This document shows positions 7,301 through 13,641 of a stretch of DNA of 19,592 nt, piece by piece. Source of the stretch: Muribaculaceae bacterium (GTDB taxonomy: Bacteria > Bacteroidota > Bacteroidia > Bacteroidales > Muribaculaceae); contig JAIDPP010000336.1 in NCBI GenBank assembly GCA_029062725.1, forward strand, positions 1 through 19,592, written 5' to 3'. The notes beneath the pieces are model-generated. The model searched no databases. It was not told where the DNA came from and saw nothing but the letters and a program-made list of their open reading frames with translations. A program made the position numbers and the translations under genes. Position 1 is the first letter of the stretch. Every line of letters starts with the position of its first letter.

Positions 7301-7398
7301 ACGAAGGATCCTTCATCGGAGATCGCGAGGCTTCCAACTCCAAAACTTATATAACGGTCTGCACAGATGAGCAGGCCCGTGAATTGTTTAATCTCTAA
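4384..7398 (+). CDS. Phage primase-helicase (zinc finger, Toprim-like, SF3/D5-like ATPase)
   Basis: 1004 residues from the ATG at 4384; the GTG at 4318 would overlap the preceding gene and add 22 residues that do not look native. Residues 38-62 form a CHC2-like zinc ribbon (Cys38, Cys41, Cys59, Cys62: CPQC...CFDC). Residues ~244-367 look like a Toprim nucleotidyl-transfer domain: glutamate in VIQEGEKKA (Glu250), acidic pair in LLFDSDWD (302, 304), and KGIDDLL at 361-367. Residues ~695-820 form an SF3/D5-type helicase ATPase: Walker A GRTGKS at 708-713, Walker B NVFFDDV at 750-756, and sensor-like Asn798 in TTNHAI. The middle part (~370-690) is not recognised. It would make primers and unwind DNA at the phage origin. 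It is the only replication enzyme in the window, so elongation probably depends on the host polymerase. Confidence 0.85.
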   Translation: MSDFYSKPDIDKVEQTARIDDFVPGERIVKNRRNITVCPQCRKKSLQIVDNRQFRGIKCFDCGFVKTGVFSVVMHYESCTYPEAIKLVADRYGISVESEKERRTRLLREQTKSMSDSFLMKQLTGSGLTLEDISARVRTKDGKDWQTIQLFVKGTMDARGNIESFGDDMLIRYYNLEGMPMKVATRGVAGGQKDYTRARWQLPEAHRSGKDGKPGKYGAIKGAEAKFFFPGRIIQAYQDKEQFDTLVIQEGEKKAVKACKHGIMSIAIQGIYNIGNKNQGLISDLQYLVRRCGIKRIALLFDSDWDNLSRSISNGDEIDARPRQFANAAIKFRDYVDTLNNLDLDVNIWFGHINDNEAGDKGIDDLLCNTLKDREEILWPDILAAMSDPKGVANYVSMHKISVMSDAKILNFWDLRDKDAFFRRHADRIKDLRKFRFAKINYVVDDSGAIERSSSFGEAKDFWTAYFDDEKKEYIVKFDPSSASDFLQNNGFRRYTSPELGNLKFGFVRIENGVAYKCAEYQIRDTAFEYLSVSNKIKAVKNYFLMQLPKCIGPNLLERLQLENIENVVNPDEQIRFFRNGQIRITDRDITLSPNSRIVWEEEICPRLFKRIPVISEIAKLDDGAFIVKTTPEGDRCEFLQFLVNTSNDFRDRDPGSLTDEERRSIYINLVNKITAIGYLITDYRYNTEEKVIVAMDSSMSEVGKSQGRTGKSLIGKAIEQVTCQAFVDGKELNGSDDFMFSDVTPQARNVFFDDVKPNFCFTRLFAAVTGPLMVNPKLGSRFKIEYEKVPKFYVTTNHAISDDSRSAKDRMVLMMFSNWYNDDYKPIDEFGHTFFSGWNDEQWQLFDNLMAECVMFYFRSMQEGWSRVGCGVVHPPMRQADLRQMRQKMGEAFLQWAEAFFSPDSGNLSRKLWTKDIMAAFIEENPLQAKFVSATVLREKIETFCRFKGYHFNPHRLEKKSRLSFQEWHAINEGSFIGDREASNSKTYITVCTDEQARELFNL

Positions 7399-7410
7399 TT
7401 TATTTTTAGT

Positions 7411-7827
7411 ATGACTGAAAATGAAGTATCTGCAATCGCGGAAGCAATGGCCGTGAAACTCAATCCTCTCGTCAGACAGGCTGTAAAAGCTCTCGAATCT
7501 ATCGGTTTTGAGACACCGGACGAGGAGAAGATCGCACGGGAAATCTTTTTATCTTCTATGATATACGCCATGTTTCTCGACAGAAAAATCACATTCGGTG
7601 AAATCGTCGAGACAATCGGTCCTGCATTCGCAACTGCAATGACAAATTTTGGAAATTTGGACGAAGAGCTTCCGGAACATATTATGGGAGCTGCGGTAGC
7701 GTGTCTTACAACAGATAAATCCGGAACCCGGGGCATTTTGGATTTTATCGCGAAGATAACGCAAGCCGCATTGTACATATCAGTCAACAAGGTTGCGACT
7801 GTTAGTTTAGCTAAGACGATGCGATGA
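7411..7827 (+). CDS. Uncharacterised helical phage protein
   Basis: 138 residues, starting 12 bases after the primase-helicase stop and ending in an ATGA overlap with the next gene. It is largely helical (VSAIAEAMAVKLNPLVRQAV, KIAREIFLSSMIYAMFL, TRGILDFIAKITQAALYISV). There is no signal peptide and no catalytic motif that I recognise. Hydrophobic stretches are amphipathic rather than clear membrane spans. Its tight linkage to the replication gene suggests an accessory role in replication or early control, but this rests on position alone. Confidence 0.6.
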   Translation: MTENEVSAIAEAMAVKLNPLVRQAVKALESIGFETPDEEKIAREIFLSSMIYAMFLDRKITFGEIVETIGPAFATAMTNFGNLDEELPEHIMGAAVACLTTDKSGTRGILDFIAKITQAALYISVNKVATVSLAKTMR

Positions 7828-8174
7828 AAAGATCAAACCCTTACGAATCATTGAGGGTTCCAGGGATCGCGTCTCAGGTGGCCCGGAACTTCCGGTCCGT
7901 GACAATACACCAGCGTGCACAATGGCTGCTCGCCATTCGCTTCGCAGAGATCCCTGAAGGCTCCGGCCGTATCTGGTACGGAATCCAGCTCCATACTCCG
8001 GACAGAACAATCAAGACAGTACCGGGGGAACAGAACGGATATTTCCATTCATTAGACGATGCGACGCTGCACGCTCTCGGGGCCGTCATGGTATCAGGAA
8101 TGGAACTTCCGGACGATCTCTCATTCGCAATCAGGACGGTTATATCGAAGATCTTATCCCCCACTCTATTCTGA
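7824..8174 (+). CDS. Uncharacterised small phage protein
   Basis: 116 residues. Its ATG overlaps the preceding stop in an ATGA arrangement, which usually means translational coupling. The N-terminal half has a basic helix (IASQVARNFRSVTIHQRAQW), and the middle is beta-rich (RIWYGIQLHTPDRTIKTVPG). No family is recognised. It is the last gene of the rightward early operon; direct repeats and a strong hairpin follow at once. Confidence 0.6.
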   Translation: MKRSNPYESLRVPGIASQVARNFRSVTIHQRAQWLLAIRFAEIPEGSGRIWYGIQLHTPDRTIKTVPGEQNGYFHSLDDATLHALGAVMVSGMELPDDLSFAIRTVISKILSPTLF

Positions 8175-8177
8175 TAA

Positions 8178-8219
8178 AAGACCTTTGACTATTTTTTCAC
8201 ACAAGACCTTTGACTATTT
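8178..8219. repeat. Two 17-bp direct repeats
   Basis: AAGACCTTTGACTATTT occurs at 8178-8194 and 8203-8219, a 25-base period, starting 3 bases after a stop codon and ending 4 bases before a strong hairpin. Possible iterons or a regulator-binding pair; the copies are identical. Confidence 0.7.
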
Positions 8220-8223
8220 CCCA

Positions 8224-8255
8224 GGAGGGCGGCAGCACACCAGCTGCCGCCCTCC
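8224..8255 (+). terminator. Strong hairpin ending the early operon
   Basis: GGAGGGCGGCAGC (8224-8236) and GCTGCCGCCCTCC (8243-8255) form a perfect 13-bp GC-rich stem with a 6-base loop, followed by CTTCCTTTC. Placed 49 bases after the last early stop, it is a likely terminator, although the T tract is interrupted. Confidence 0.65.
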
Positions 8256-8264
8256 CTTCCTTTC

Positions 8265-8282
8265 GCCTCCGGCGCCTCCGGC
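8265..8282. repeat. Tandem duplicate of a 9-bp unit
   Basis: GCCTCCGGC is repeated twice head to tail (8265-8273, 8274-8282), just after the strong hairpin. No function is evident. Confidence 0.5.
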
Positions 8283-8470
8283 CCCCGCACCCCTCTGATA
8301 AGAATATATCGGAGCTGTGCTGATGTGCGCCGGGAATCTGCGAAATTTCAGTCCGCACCTATATATATTATATTTTTTTATTTTTATTCTTTTCTTTAGA
8401 CATAGGGTTTTGATTCAACTGTGCTTTTGTACTTAAAAAAGCCACTCTTTGATTATCAACAAGTTATTTA

Positions 8471-8497
8471 GCACAATTTCTTTTTTATTAATTGTGC
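8471..8497. repeat. 8-bp inverted repeat
   Basis: GCACAATT (8471-8478) and AATTGTGC (8490-8497) are perfect inverted copies separated by 11 mostly T residues. It adjoins the DnaA-box-like site and the TTGTA dyads. Confidence 0.5.
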
Positions 8498-8519
8498 GCG
8501 CCCTGTGCGGTTGCACTGA

Positions 8520-8598
8520 TTGTACCCGTACAAAACGGTAATTATGAATGTACTTATACAACTATTTGATTTTATGGTATTTATGTTTGTAAGTACAA
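8520..8598. promoter_or_regulatory. Cluster of TTGTA...TACAA dyads, candidate operators
   Basis: TTGTAC-CC-GTACAA (8520-8533) is a perfect 6-2-6 dyad. TGTAC-TT-ATACAA (8549-8561) is an imperfect copy with the same spacing. TTGTA-AG-TACAA (8587-8598) is a perfect but shorter-spaced version. Half-sites TTGTAC also occur near 8427 and 8739. Repeated related dyads suggest cooperative binding by one protein. Confidence 0.5.
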
Positions 8599-8690
8599 AT
8601 AGTACAGTTTTATCCCTACCCTTACGTAAAGAAATAATATAAAAAATCAATATGTTGTTGAAAGAAAAGAACTGTTTGATTTTCAAATAA

Positions 8691-8721
8691 TTTTTTTTTT
8701 CATTCTTTTTCGCTATATTTG
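8691..8721 (+). promoter_or_regulatory. Candidate promoter of the first virion-side operon
   Basis: TATATTTG (8714-8721) fits the -7 consensus exactly. The -33 position has only TTTT in a T run (8691-8700, about 19 bases upstream), so the promoter would be weak without an activator. The ATG at 8770 is about 42 bases from the predicted start. Confidence 0.5.
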
Positions 8722-8769
8722 TAATACCCCGTTGTTTTTTGTACTGCCTTAAAAAGAACTCATCAAATC

Positions 8770-9264
8770 ATGCCTGAAATTACTCTTTCTATCCCTTGCG
8801 AACCATATCTCGCGCAGTGGTTCCGGCACGATTCCGGCACAGAAGAGATCATTGAGCTTAGAAAGAACTCTCCGGAATCCGCCCTCCTGAGAGTCTTGCT
8901 TGCAAACAAAAATTCTATACCATACATACCTCCGATACCGAAGGGCGACGAACTCAAGATCCGGATCCCTCACTTCAAGGGTATGCCTCCGGAATATTTC
9001 AACCGGATATCACCCAGAGGTGAGAAGGCCTTCATCGATCTTATCCGCCAACGGTTCGACCTGCGGCTATTCTCGGACCTCTCTCCTATCCTTCACGCCG
9101 CGCACAGACGCGACGAGCTTATATACGCATGGATGGAGGCTAACGGTATCGAGGACTCCGAAACCAACTGGTGCGCCGTAGATAAACGGCTCCGGAGAAT
9201 GATTGATCGACTCCAGACAAAAATCCGAGTCAGGAAATACCGTGCAGCCAAAAAAAAGTTTTGA
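8770..9264 (+). CDS. Uncharacterised phage protein with basic C-terminus
   Basis: 164 residues. The first half (ITLSIPCEPYLAQWFRHDSG, EEIIELRKNSPESALLRVLL) resembles a small protein I associate with Bacteroides prophages, but I cannot name a family. The C-terminal 45 residues (ELIYAWMEANGIEDSETNW, then DKRLRRMIDRLQTKIRVRKY, then RAAKKKF) are helical and strongly basic, with an HTH-like pattern, so nucleic-acid binding is plausible. It is the first gene after the long noncoding block and could regulate the downstream virion genes. The next gene begins 65 bases later, after a tandem repeat. Function is inferred only. Confidence 0.6.
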   Translation: MPEITLSIPCEPYLAQWFRHDSGTEEIIELRKNSPESALLRVLLANKNSIPYIPPIPKGDELKIRIPHFKGMPPEYFNRISPRGEKAFIDLIRQRFDLRLFSDLSPILHAAHRRDELIYAWMEANGIEDSETNWCAVDKRLRRMIDRLQTKIRVRKYRAAKKKF

Positions 9265-9287
9265 TTTCACAGCCTGTTTTTTCGCAA

Positions 9288-9315
9288 TGTAACGCTTGTA
9301 ACGCTTGTAACGCTT
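9288..9315. repeat. Three tandem 9-bp repeats just upstream of a start codon
   Basis: TGTAACGCT is repeated three times without a gap (9288-9296, 9297-9305, 9306-9314), with a further T. The array ends 14 bases before the ATG at 9330. Its position suits an operator or a translational control site. Confidence 0.75.
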
Positions 9316-9329
9316 TAATATAATTTACC

Positions 9330-9758
9330 ATGCAGATATCCGTTTCAGGGCTGCGCCGGATTATCGGATTCAGGGCCGACGCTATCCCGCCACACGCCAG
9401 AATGATGTTTCAAGCCGGAATACCGGTTCCGGTTGTCCCGGTGCCATACATCATAAGATTCTTCGGCAAGGCATATCTCTCAGTCACATCTTCCGGTCTT
9501 GAGCACGAGGCGAAGATCTCTTTCAATACTCTCTCTTCATTGCCTCCGTTCATCAACGCCTTCATCGTCGAGGATAACAATTCAAAACGGTTCCTTATCG
9601 GTACGGCCGAACATCCATTCCCGAAAATCGAATCGGTCAGATCTTCCGGCGAATCTGTCGCCGACTTCTCCGGATTCTCTTACAATGTATCTTTCAAAGG
9701 GCCCGCTATCCCCTGCGATTGCTGGCTCCCATCTGACTCTCAGCAAATACTAATATAA
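9330..9758 (+). CDS. Uncharacterised phage protein, probable virion component
   Basis: 142 residues, beta-rich, with no signal peptide and no recognised catalytic motif. It contains PVPVVPVPYIIRFFGKAYLS and SSLPPFINAFIVEDNNSKRF. The second segment recalls LLPPFFINTFSSYLIPD in the next protein, so the two may share a domain by descent. Its stop is separated by one base from the next ATG (9760), a sign of coupled expression. The position upstream of head genes suggests a structural or host-interaction role, which is inference. Confidence 0.55.
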   Translation: MQISVSGLRRIIGFRADAIPPHARMMFQAGIPVPVVPVPYIIRFFGKAYLSVTSSGLEHEAKISFNTLSSLPPFINAFIVEDNNSKRFLIGTAEHPFPKIESVRSSGESVADFSGFSYNVSFKGPAIPCDCWLPSDSQQILI

Positions 9759-9759
9759 T

Positions 9760-10872
9760 ATGGAAATTCTGAATCTGACCCCGGGACGCTTATATACCAT
9801 CGACTCGCTCCCTCTGTTCCGGATCTCCGGACCGGAAGCTCCTTACCGCTCTTTAGCCGTGGAAATCGAAGGAAAGGAAATTTACCGAATAGGTGCAATT
9901 CACGATTGCCCCGTGAATATAGCCGACATCATACGCCTCGCTATTATCGGCGCAAGACGCCCGGTTGTCTCCGTTACGGTAACCGCCAGACAGCAATTCC
10001 CGGGAGAACAACCGGAATCGGTCTCCGTTACCTTCGATGTGATCTCCTACATCCCGGAGGATATAGACGCCGACGGGCTGAAGCTCACGCTCTTGCCTCC
10101 TTTCTTCATCAACACATTCTCATCTTATCTGATTCCGGATTCAGAAGATCCGGAGGTCCTGATATTCTCTATGCGTAATTTCCGCCTCCAGGTCTCCGCG
10201 TTTTACAAGGGGGAATGGTATAACCTGAAGACGATCGCTTTCGCCGCCAAATCGTCTGAAATCACACATGTTTTCCGGGTTACTCTCGATTCGGTGGAAC
10301 TGAGGCAGATCCTTATCGGAAAGTTGATCGATATTCAGGACATTCCGGCCAGAGATCCTCTGAAACGGGTTTCGGTCCGGATTCTACCGTTCGACCCGCT
10401 CATGGATGATGACACAATTCCGTTACAGTCGGTTTCTTTTTATTTCACTGAGAACAGCCCGAGCTCCCGGTTCTCTTTCTTCAATAAATGGATGGCCGCC
10501 GAAACTTTCCATTCTTTCGGCGAGTGGTCCAATTCACGCAAGATATCCGCCTCCAAGACAACGGTCGATAGCATGATCAGGGCTTTTGACCGCAAAATCG
10601 AATCCGAAATCGTCTTAAAGTCTCACGGTATTTCAACTATTGACGCTGAAAAACTCTCCGGTATTGCCGATATGTTGCCGGATATAACCGTAGTTCGCTA
10701 TCTCGGCACGCAGAATGTTTCGGTCGAAGCGGTGATATCTGAAATTTCGGTGGAAACGGCCGACTCTGATTCCGCTAAGGTCGAGATTAAGGCAATCCCG
10801 AAGTCGGATAAAGTACCGGCTCCAGACTTTCCGGGTATCCATTCCTCTGAATTTACCGGCCATTTCACCTGA
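9760..10872 (+). CDS. Uncharacterised beta-rich phage protein, probable virion component
   Basis: 370 residues. Residues ~1-250 are beta-rich, possibly with repeated domains (PVVSVTVTARQQFPGEQPES, then VSVTFDVISYIPEDIDADGL; later VSVRILPFDPLMDDDTIPLQ, then SVSFYFTE), like Ig-like or tail-surface proteins. Residues ~250-300 are helical (SRKISASKTTVDSMIRAFDR, then KIESEI), and the tail is acidic and Ser/Pro-rich. No enzyme motif is recognised. It follows the 142-residue gene by one base and is followed by an intrinsic terminator at 10906-10945, so the three genes from 8770 form one unit. Similarity to known tail proteins cannot be judged by eye. Confidence 0.6.
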   Translation: MEILNLTPGRLYTIDSLPLFRISGPEAPYRSLAVEIEGKEIYRIGAIHDCPVNIADIIRLAIIGARRPVVSVTVTARQQFPGEQPESVSVTFDVISYIPEDIDADGLKLTLLPPFFINTFSSYLIPDSEDPEVLIFSMRNFRLQVSAFYKGEWYNLKTIAFAAKSSEITHVFRVTLDSVELRQILIGKLIDIQDIPARDPLKRVSVRILPFDPLMDDDTIPLQSVSFYFTENSPSSRFSFFNKWMAAETFHSFGEWSNSRKISASKTTVDSMIRAFDRKIESEIVLKSHGISTIDAEKLSGIADMLPDITVVRYLGTQNVSVEAVISEISVETADSDSAKVEIKAIPKSDKVPAPDFPGIHSSEFTGHFT

Positions 10873-10905
10873 TTTTATCACTCGGATTAATCTCCGGATA
10901 ACAAA

Positions 10906-10945
10906 AAACCGTCTTTTCCAACTCGGAAAAGGCGGTTTATTTTTG
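10906..10945 (+). terminator. Intrinsic terminator before the head genes
   Basis: AAACCGTCTTTTCC (10906-10919) pairs with GGAAAAGGCGGTTT (10925-10938) through 14 bp with one G-U pair and a 5-base loop, followed by ATTTTTG. It closes the operon that ends at 10872. Confidence 0.85.
10911..10945 (+). promoter_or_regulatory. Late promoter of the head operon, embedded in the terminator
   Basis: TATTTTTG (10938-10945) matches the -7 consensus; it overlaps the terminator tail. The -33 region is GTCTTTT (10911-10917), followed by a 20-base spacer. The same extended pattern, GTCTTTT-N20-TAwTTTTGCATC, recurs at 18689-18727. Predicted start near 10952, 14 bases before the protease ATG. Confidence 0.6.
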
Positions 10946-10965
10946 CATCGTAATTATTACTCACT

Positions 10966-11922
10966 ATGGAATATAACCTTCTCCTCAAAGGCTTCGTGGG
11001 TTCCTGGGACTTCGACGCCGATTATACGAGATACGTACTCGACCGCCTCAAGGATCAGCCCGTCACGGTCTGCATCGATTCTCTCGGTGGCCGTCTTAAT
11101 ACAGCCCTCTCTATCTCGGCCGCTTTCAAGGACCACGGCGACGTGCACGTCCACTATGTCGGTATGAACGCTTCGGCAGCTACAATCGCTTCGTTAGGCG
11201 CCAAACACGTTTCTATAGATCAGGATGCCTTCTTCCTCGTACACAACGCTTCTTACGGTATCTCCGTATGGCAGGATATGAACGCCGATCAGATAGAGGA
11301 GTTTATCGCGCAGCTCGAGAAATCAAAACAGGAGCTCGCCAAGTTCGACGCCGTGATCGCGAAGGCCTACGCCAGACGCTGCAAAAAATCGCCCGAGGAG
11401 CTCGCCGAGCTTATGAAAAAGGATACGTTCATCACCGCGGCCGAGGCTCTCGAATGGGGATTCGTCGATGAGGTCACCGACCTTGCGGAAGATCCCGAAC
11501 CTTATATCGACCCGGTTACGGCGGAGTTCTGCGCCAAGGCCGGGATCATGCTACCCGATTGTGTCAGACGTGCCTCCAGAACACGCGACGATGATTCTTT
11601 CCTATCCCGGATCGTCGCTTCCGTTAAATCCGCTTTTTCACCAAATCACGATAAAAAAATGAATAAAGACTCTGAACATGTTGACGTTGTAGAGCAGCCG
11701 CAGAATAATGCTGCCGACCCTGAAGATAAGGATGCGGTTATCGCATCTCTCCGCGCTGAACTCGCCGAAATGAAGGCGGGAAAGTCCGAGGAAAAACCGG
11801 AGGAGATACCCGGAGAAAAGCCTGATCACAAACATGTGATCGACGACGGCGCCCAGGGAGCTCGTAAATCCCGCGTACCTTTCCCTAAATCCGCACGTGA
11901 TCTCTTTGATTCCCTCCCCTGA
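10966..11922 (+). CDS. ClpP-like prohead maturation protease with scaffold-like C-terminus
   Basis: 318 residues. Residues 1-175 have the ClpP/S14 fold of phage head proteases. IDSLGG at 37-42 is the oxyanion-hole loop, the nucleophile is Ser70 in GMNASAAT, the base is His93 in FLVHNAS, and the acid is Asp153 in KKDTFITAAEALEWGFVDEV. All three catalytic residues are present. Residues ~232-318 are charged and helical (DAVIASLRAELAEMKAGKSE, then EKPEE...) like phage scaffolding domains. An internal in-frame ATG at 11659 could make the scaffold part alone. In phages of this type the protease trims scaffold and capsid during head maturation. The capsid gene follows 79 bases later. Transcription probably begins at the promoter ending at 10945. 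Confidence 0.85.
   Translation: MEYNLLLKGFVGSWDFDADYTRYVLDRLKDQPVTVCIDSLGGRLNTALSISAAFKDHGDVHVHYVGMNASAATIASLGAKHVSIDQDAFFLVHNASYGISVWQDMNADQIEEFIAQLEKSKQELAKFDAVIAKAYARRCKKSPEELAELMKKDTFITAAEALEWGFVDEVTDLAEDPEPYIDPVTAEFCAKAGIMLPDCVRRASRTRDDDSFLSRIVASVKSAFSPNHDKKMNKDSEHVDVVEQPQNNAADPEDKDAVIASLRAELAEMKAGKSEEKPEEIPGEKPDHKHVIDDGAQGARKSRVPFPKSARDLFDSLP
11659..11922 (+). CDS. Possible nested scaffold protein within the protease gene
   Basis: An in-frame ATG at 11659 is preceded by the run ATAAAAAA, the type of A-rich start context used elsewhere in this window. It would give an 87-residue, highly charged, helix-rich protein starting MNKDSEHVDVVEQ, which equals the scaffold-like end of the protease. 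Phage lambda C/Nu3 is the known example of such nested expression. Use of this start is not shown by the sequence alone. Confidence 0.4.
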   Translation: MNKDSEHVDVVEQPQNNAADPEDKDAVIASLRAELAEMKAGKSEEKPEEIPGEKPDHKHVIDDGAQGARKSRVPFPKSARDLFDSLP

Positions 11923-12001
11923 TCCCTACATCACGCCTCCCGTCGGATCTATCTTTCATTAAATCGTAAAATTTTAATCATTACCCAACCCTCTCTCCAT
12001 T

Positions 12002-13021
12002 ATGGGAAAAGTTATTTATAACGAAGATGATTTCCAGAAGGCAGCCGCCATTTACAAGGACGACCTTCTCGCAGTCCCCTATCTCGCCCTCAAGGATTCT
12101 ACAAAATTCATGACGCTTGTTACCGGCGTGCGTTATGAGCAGATCGTAGGCGCCAAATCTACAAACGCAAAGTTCAAGCCGGCCGGTAAGCATAAGAAGG
12201 ATTCCGTGGATCTCAAGCTCGACCTCCGTCTCCTCAAGACATACCCGACGGAGCTTACAGCCGAGTTCGACCCTAACCAGGCTATCCAGACCCTGATCGG
12301 CCACCTCGCTTCGCAGGCTTCCGGCGATGAGCTCAAGAATACGCCATCTGCCAAACAGGTTCTCGGTCTGATCTCTAAACAGGCCTCCGAGCCTTTCACT
12401 TACGTCATCTGGTCCGGAGTCCGTAACCCGGAAGGCGAAGAGCCGGAGGACGTCTGCGACGGACTCGATACCATCACGGCCAACGAGGTCGAGGACGGAG
12501 CGATCTCTGTCGAGAAGGGAAATCTTATAGAGCTCGAAGAGGAGATTACGGTCGATAATATCCTCGATATCGTGGATAGGATCCTTGATTCGATCGATAT
12601 TAAACTACGCCGTAAGGATACATTCCTCTATTGTGATCAGCGTTTCGCCGATCTCTATAACCGTGCCTACAAGAAGGCTTCTGCTGCCCAGGTCTATAAC
12701 ACAGAGTATGAGCAGAACTATCTCGAGGGATCAAACCGTAAGATCACGATCGCCCCGATGGAGGGAAAGGTCGATACAGGTTTCTACCAGATTACAACCA
12801 AACTCAATACCCTCGTCGGTTGCGACAAGGAATCGGATCTCGAGAATGTGAAGGTAAAGGAGTATGAACCCAGACTCCTGACCTATATGCAGGACGCCTT
12901 CCTCGGAACCCAGTTCCGTTGCATCGACAAGTCGGAGTTCTGCGCTATCAAGCTCTTTAAAAAAGACGGCTATAAACCCGCCGGAAATAATCCAGCTAAC
13001 GATAATCCCGCTAACGATTAA
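12002..13021 (+). CDS. Major capsid protein, HK97-fold type
   Basis: 339 residues, placed directly after the protease/scaffold gene. The layout fits an HK97-type coat protein: an N-terminal arm-like helical segment, an extended beta region (VDLKLDLRLLKTYPTELTAE), a central acidic and helical P-domain-like part (VDNILDIVDRILDSIDIKLR, then KDTFLYCDQRFADLYNRAY), a GCDKESDLENVKVKEYEPRL region, and a final ATQ-like strand (TQFRCIDKSEFCAIKLF). No cross-linking residues can be assigned by eye. The protein ends in two copies of NPAND encoded by a tandem 15-bp repeat. Stop and next start are 3 bases apart. Identification rests on gene order plus overall pattern, and I could not run a profile search. 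Confidence 0.75.
   Translation: MGKVIYNEDDFQKAAAIYKDDLLAVPYLALKDSTKFMTLVTGVRYEQIVGAKSTNAKFKPAGKHKKDSVDLKLDLRLLKTYPTELTAEFDPNQAIQTLIGHLASQASGDELKNTPSAKQVLGLISKQASEPFTYVIWSGVRNPEGEEPEDVCDGLDTITANEVEDGAISVEKGNLIELEEEITVDNILDIVDRILDSIDIKLRRKDTFLYCDQRFADLYNRAYKKASAAQVYNTEYEQNYLEGSNRKITIAPMEGKVDTGFYQITTKLNTLVGCDKESDLENVKVKEYEPRLLTYMQDAFLGTQFRCIDKSEFCAIKLFKKDGYKPAGNNPANDNPAND
12989..13018 (+). repeat. Tandem 15-bp repeat at the end of the capsid gene
   Basis: AATCCAGCTAACGAT (12989-13003) and AATCCCGCTAACGAT (13004-13018) differ by one base and encode NPAND twice just before the stop. It probably arose by slippage, and copy number may vary between relatives. Confidence 0.7.
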
Positions 13022-13024
13022 ACT

Positions 13025-13615
13025 ATGAATTGCTCCATTATCCAAACATCGCTCGATTGGTGCGAGGGAACCCCGGAACCCGCCGGTATTCGTCGCGTCT
13101 GCTATTATACCGCTTTCTCAAATATCGTCGCAGCCCCGAAGCTCCCGACGGATTCCAACGGTCGCCCTACAGCGGCAGTGCTCGTCGGTGCTTTCTCGAT
13201 GAAGGAGGACGCCGTGTTCCATAAGATCGTTTTCCTCCCGGAAAAATCTACTTTCACTTCGGAATCACAGGGGGAATATCCTTCTATTACGCAGCTCGAC
13301 AAGCTCACTCTCGTACATCCCGGCGTCGGCCCCGAGGCCGTTCAGGCTATGGCCTCGATCAACAACACGAAGAACTGCTTCATTTTCCAGGACCGCAAGG
13401 GCCGTTGGCGTGTCGTCGGACATCCCGATTATGACGATATGAAAAACACCGTCGCCCAGGATCTCGGCCAGGGTTCCGCCGGTTCTACAAGCACTACCAT
13501 CTCCGTCGAGGCCCCGAATCTCGTATCGGCGCCATTCTTCAACGGAACGATCCCTACCGATGAGGGCGATGTCGAGCTTTCTTCGGATCTGGTCAAATCT
13601 CCCGCTAAACCCTGA
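13025..13615 (+). CDS. Phage structural protein, possibly major tail protein
   Basis: 196 residues, beginning 3 bases after the capsid stop. The sequence is beta-rich (RRVCYYTAFSNIVAAPKLP, AVFHKIVFLPEKSTFTSES, GRWRVVGHPDYDD), ends in a Ser/Thr/Gly-rich segment (GSAGSTSTTISVEAPN) and an acidic tail, and has no catalytic motif. The pattern recalls tail-tube or head-decoration proteins seen next to capsid genes in Bacteroidales phages, but I cannot place it in a named family. After its TGA the same frame stays open for 56 further codons to 13786 (see findings). A terminator-like hairpin follows at 13694-13736. Confidence 0.55.
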   Translation: MNCSIIQTSLDWCEGTPEPAGIRRVCYYTAFSNIVAAPKLPTDSNGRPTAAVLVGAFSMKEDAVFHKIVFLPEKSTFTSESQGEYPSITQLDKLTLVHPGVGPEAVQAMASINNTKNCFIFQDRKGRWRVVGHPDYDDMKNTVAQDLGQGSAGSTSTTISVEAPNLVSAPFFNGTIPTDEGDVELSSDLVKSPAKP

Positions 13616-13641
13616 TGCTCTTCTCTCTCTCCTATCTCTTC

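Larger units (their letters stand above)
8175..8769. other. Long noncoding block, candidate origin and/or control region
   Basis: 595 bases with no credible gene on either strand. From left to right: two 17-bp direct repeats, a 13-bp-arm hairpin, a GC-rich tandem repeat, and then from about 8345 a strongly A/T-rich stretch. That stretch holds TTTGATT-x-AAC repeats (8408-8418 and 8448-8460), TTATCAACA at 8453-8461 (one mismatch to a DnaA box), an 8-bp inverted repeat (8471-8497), a set of TTGTA/TACAA dyads (8520-8598) and a promoter-like site near 8714. Its place between replication and virion genes suits an origin or a late-gene switch; neither is proven. Confidence 0.5.

Noticed and set aside
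9288..9315. Considered as a small CRISPR array
   Set aside because: The 9-bp units are contiguous, with no spacers and no cas genes nearby.
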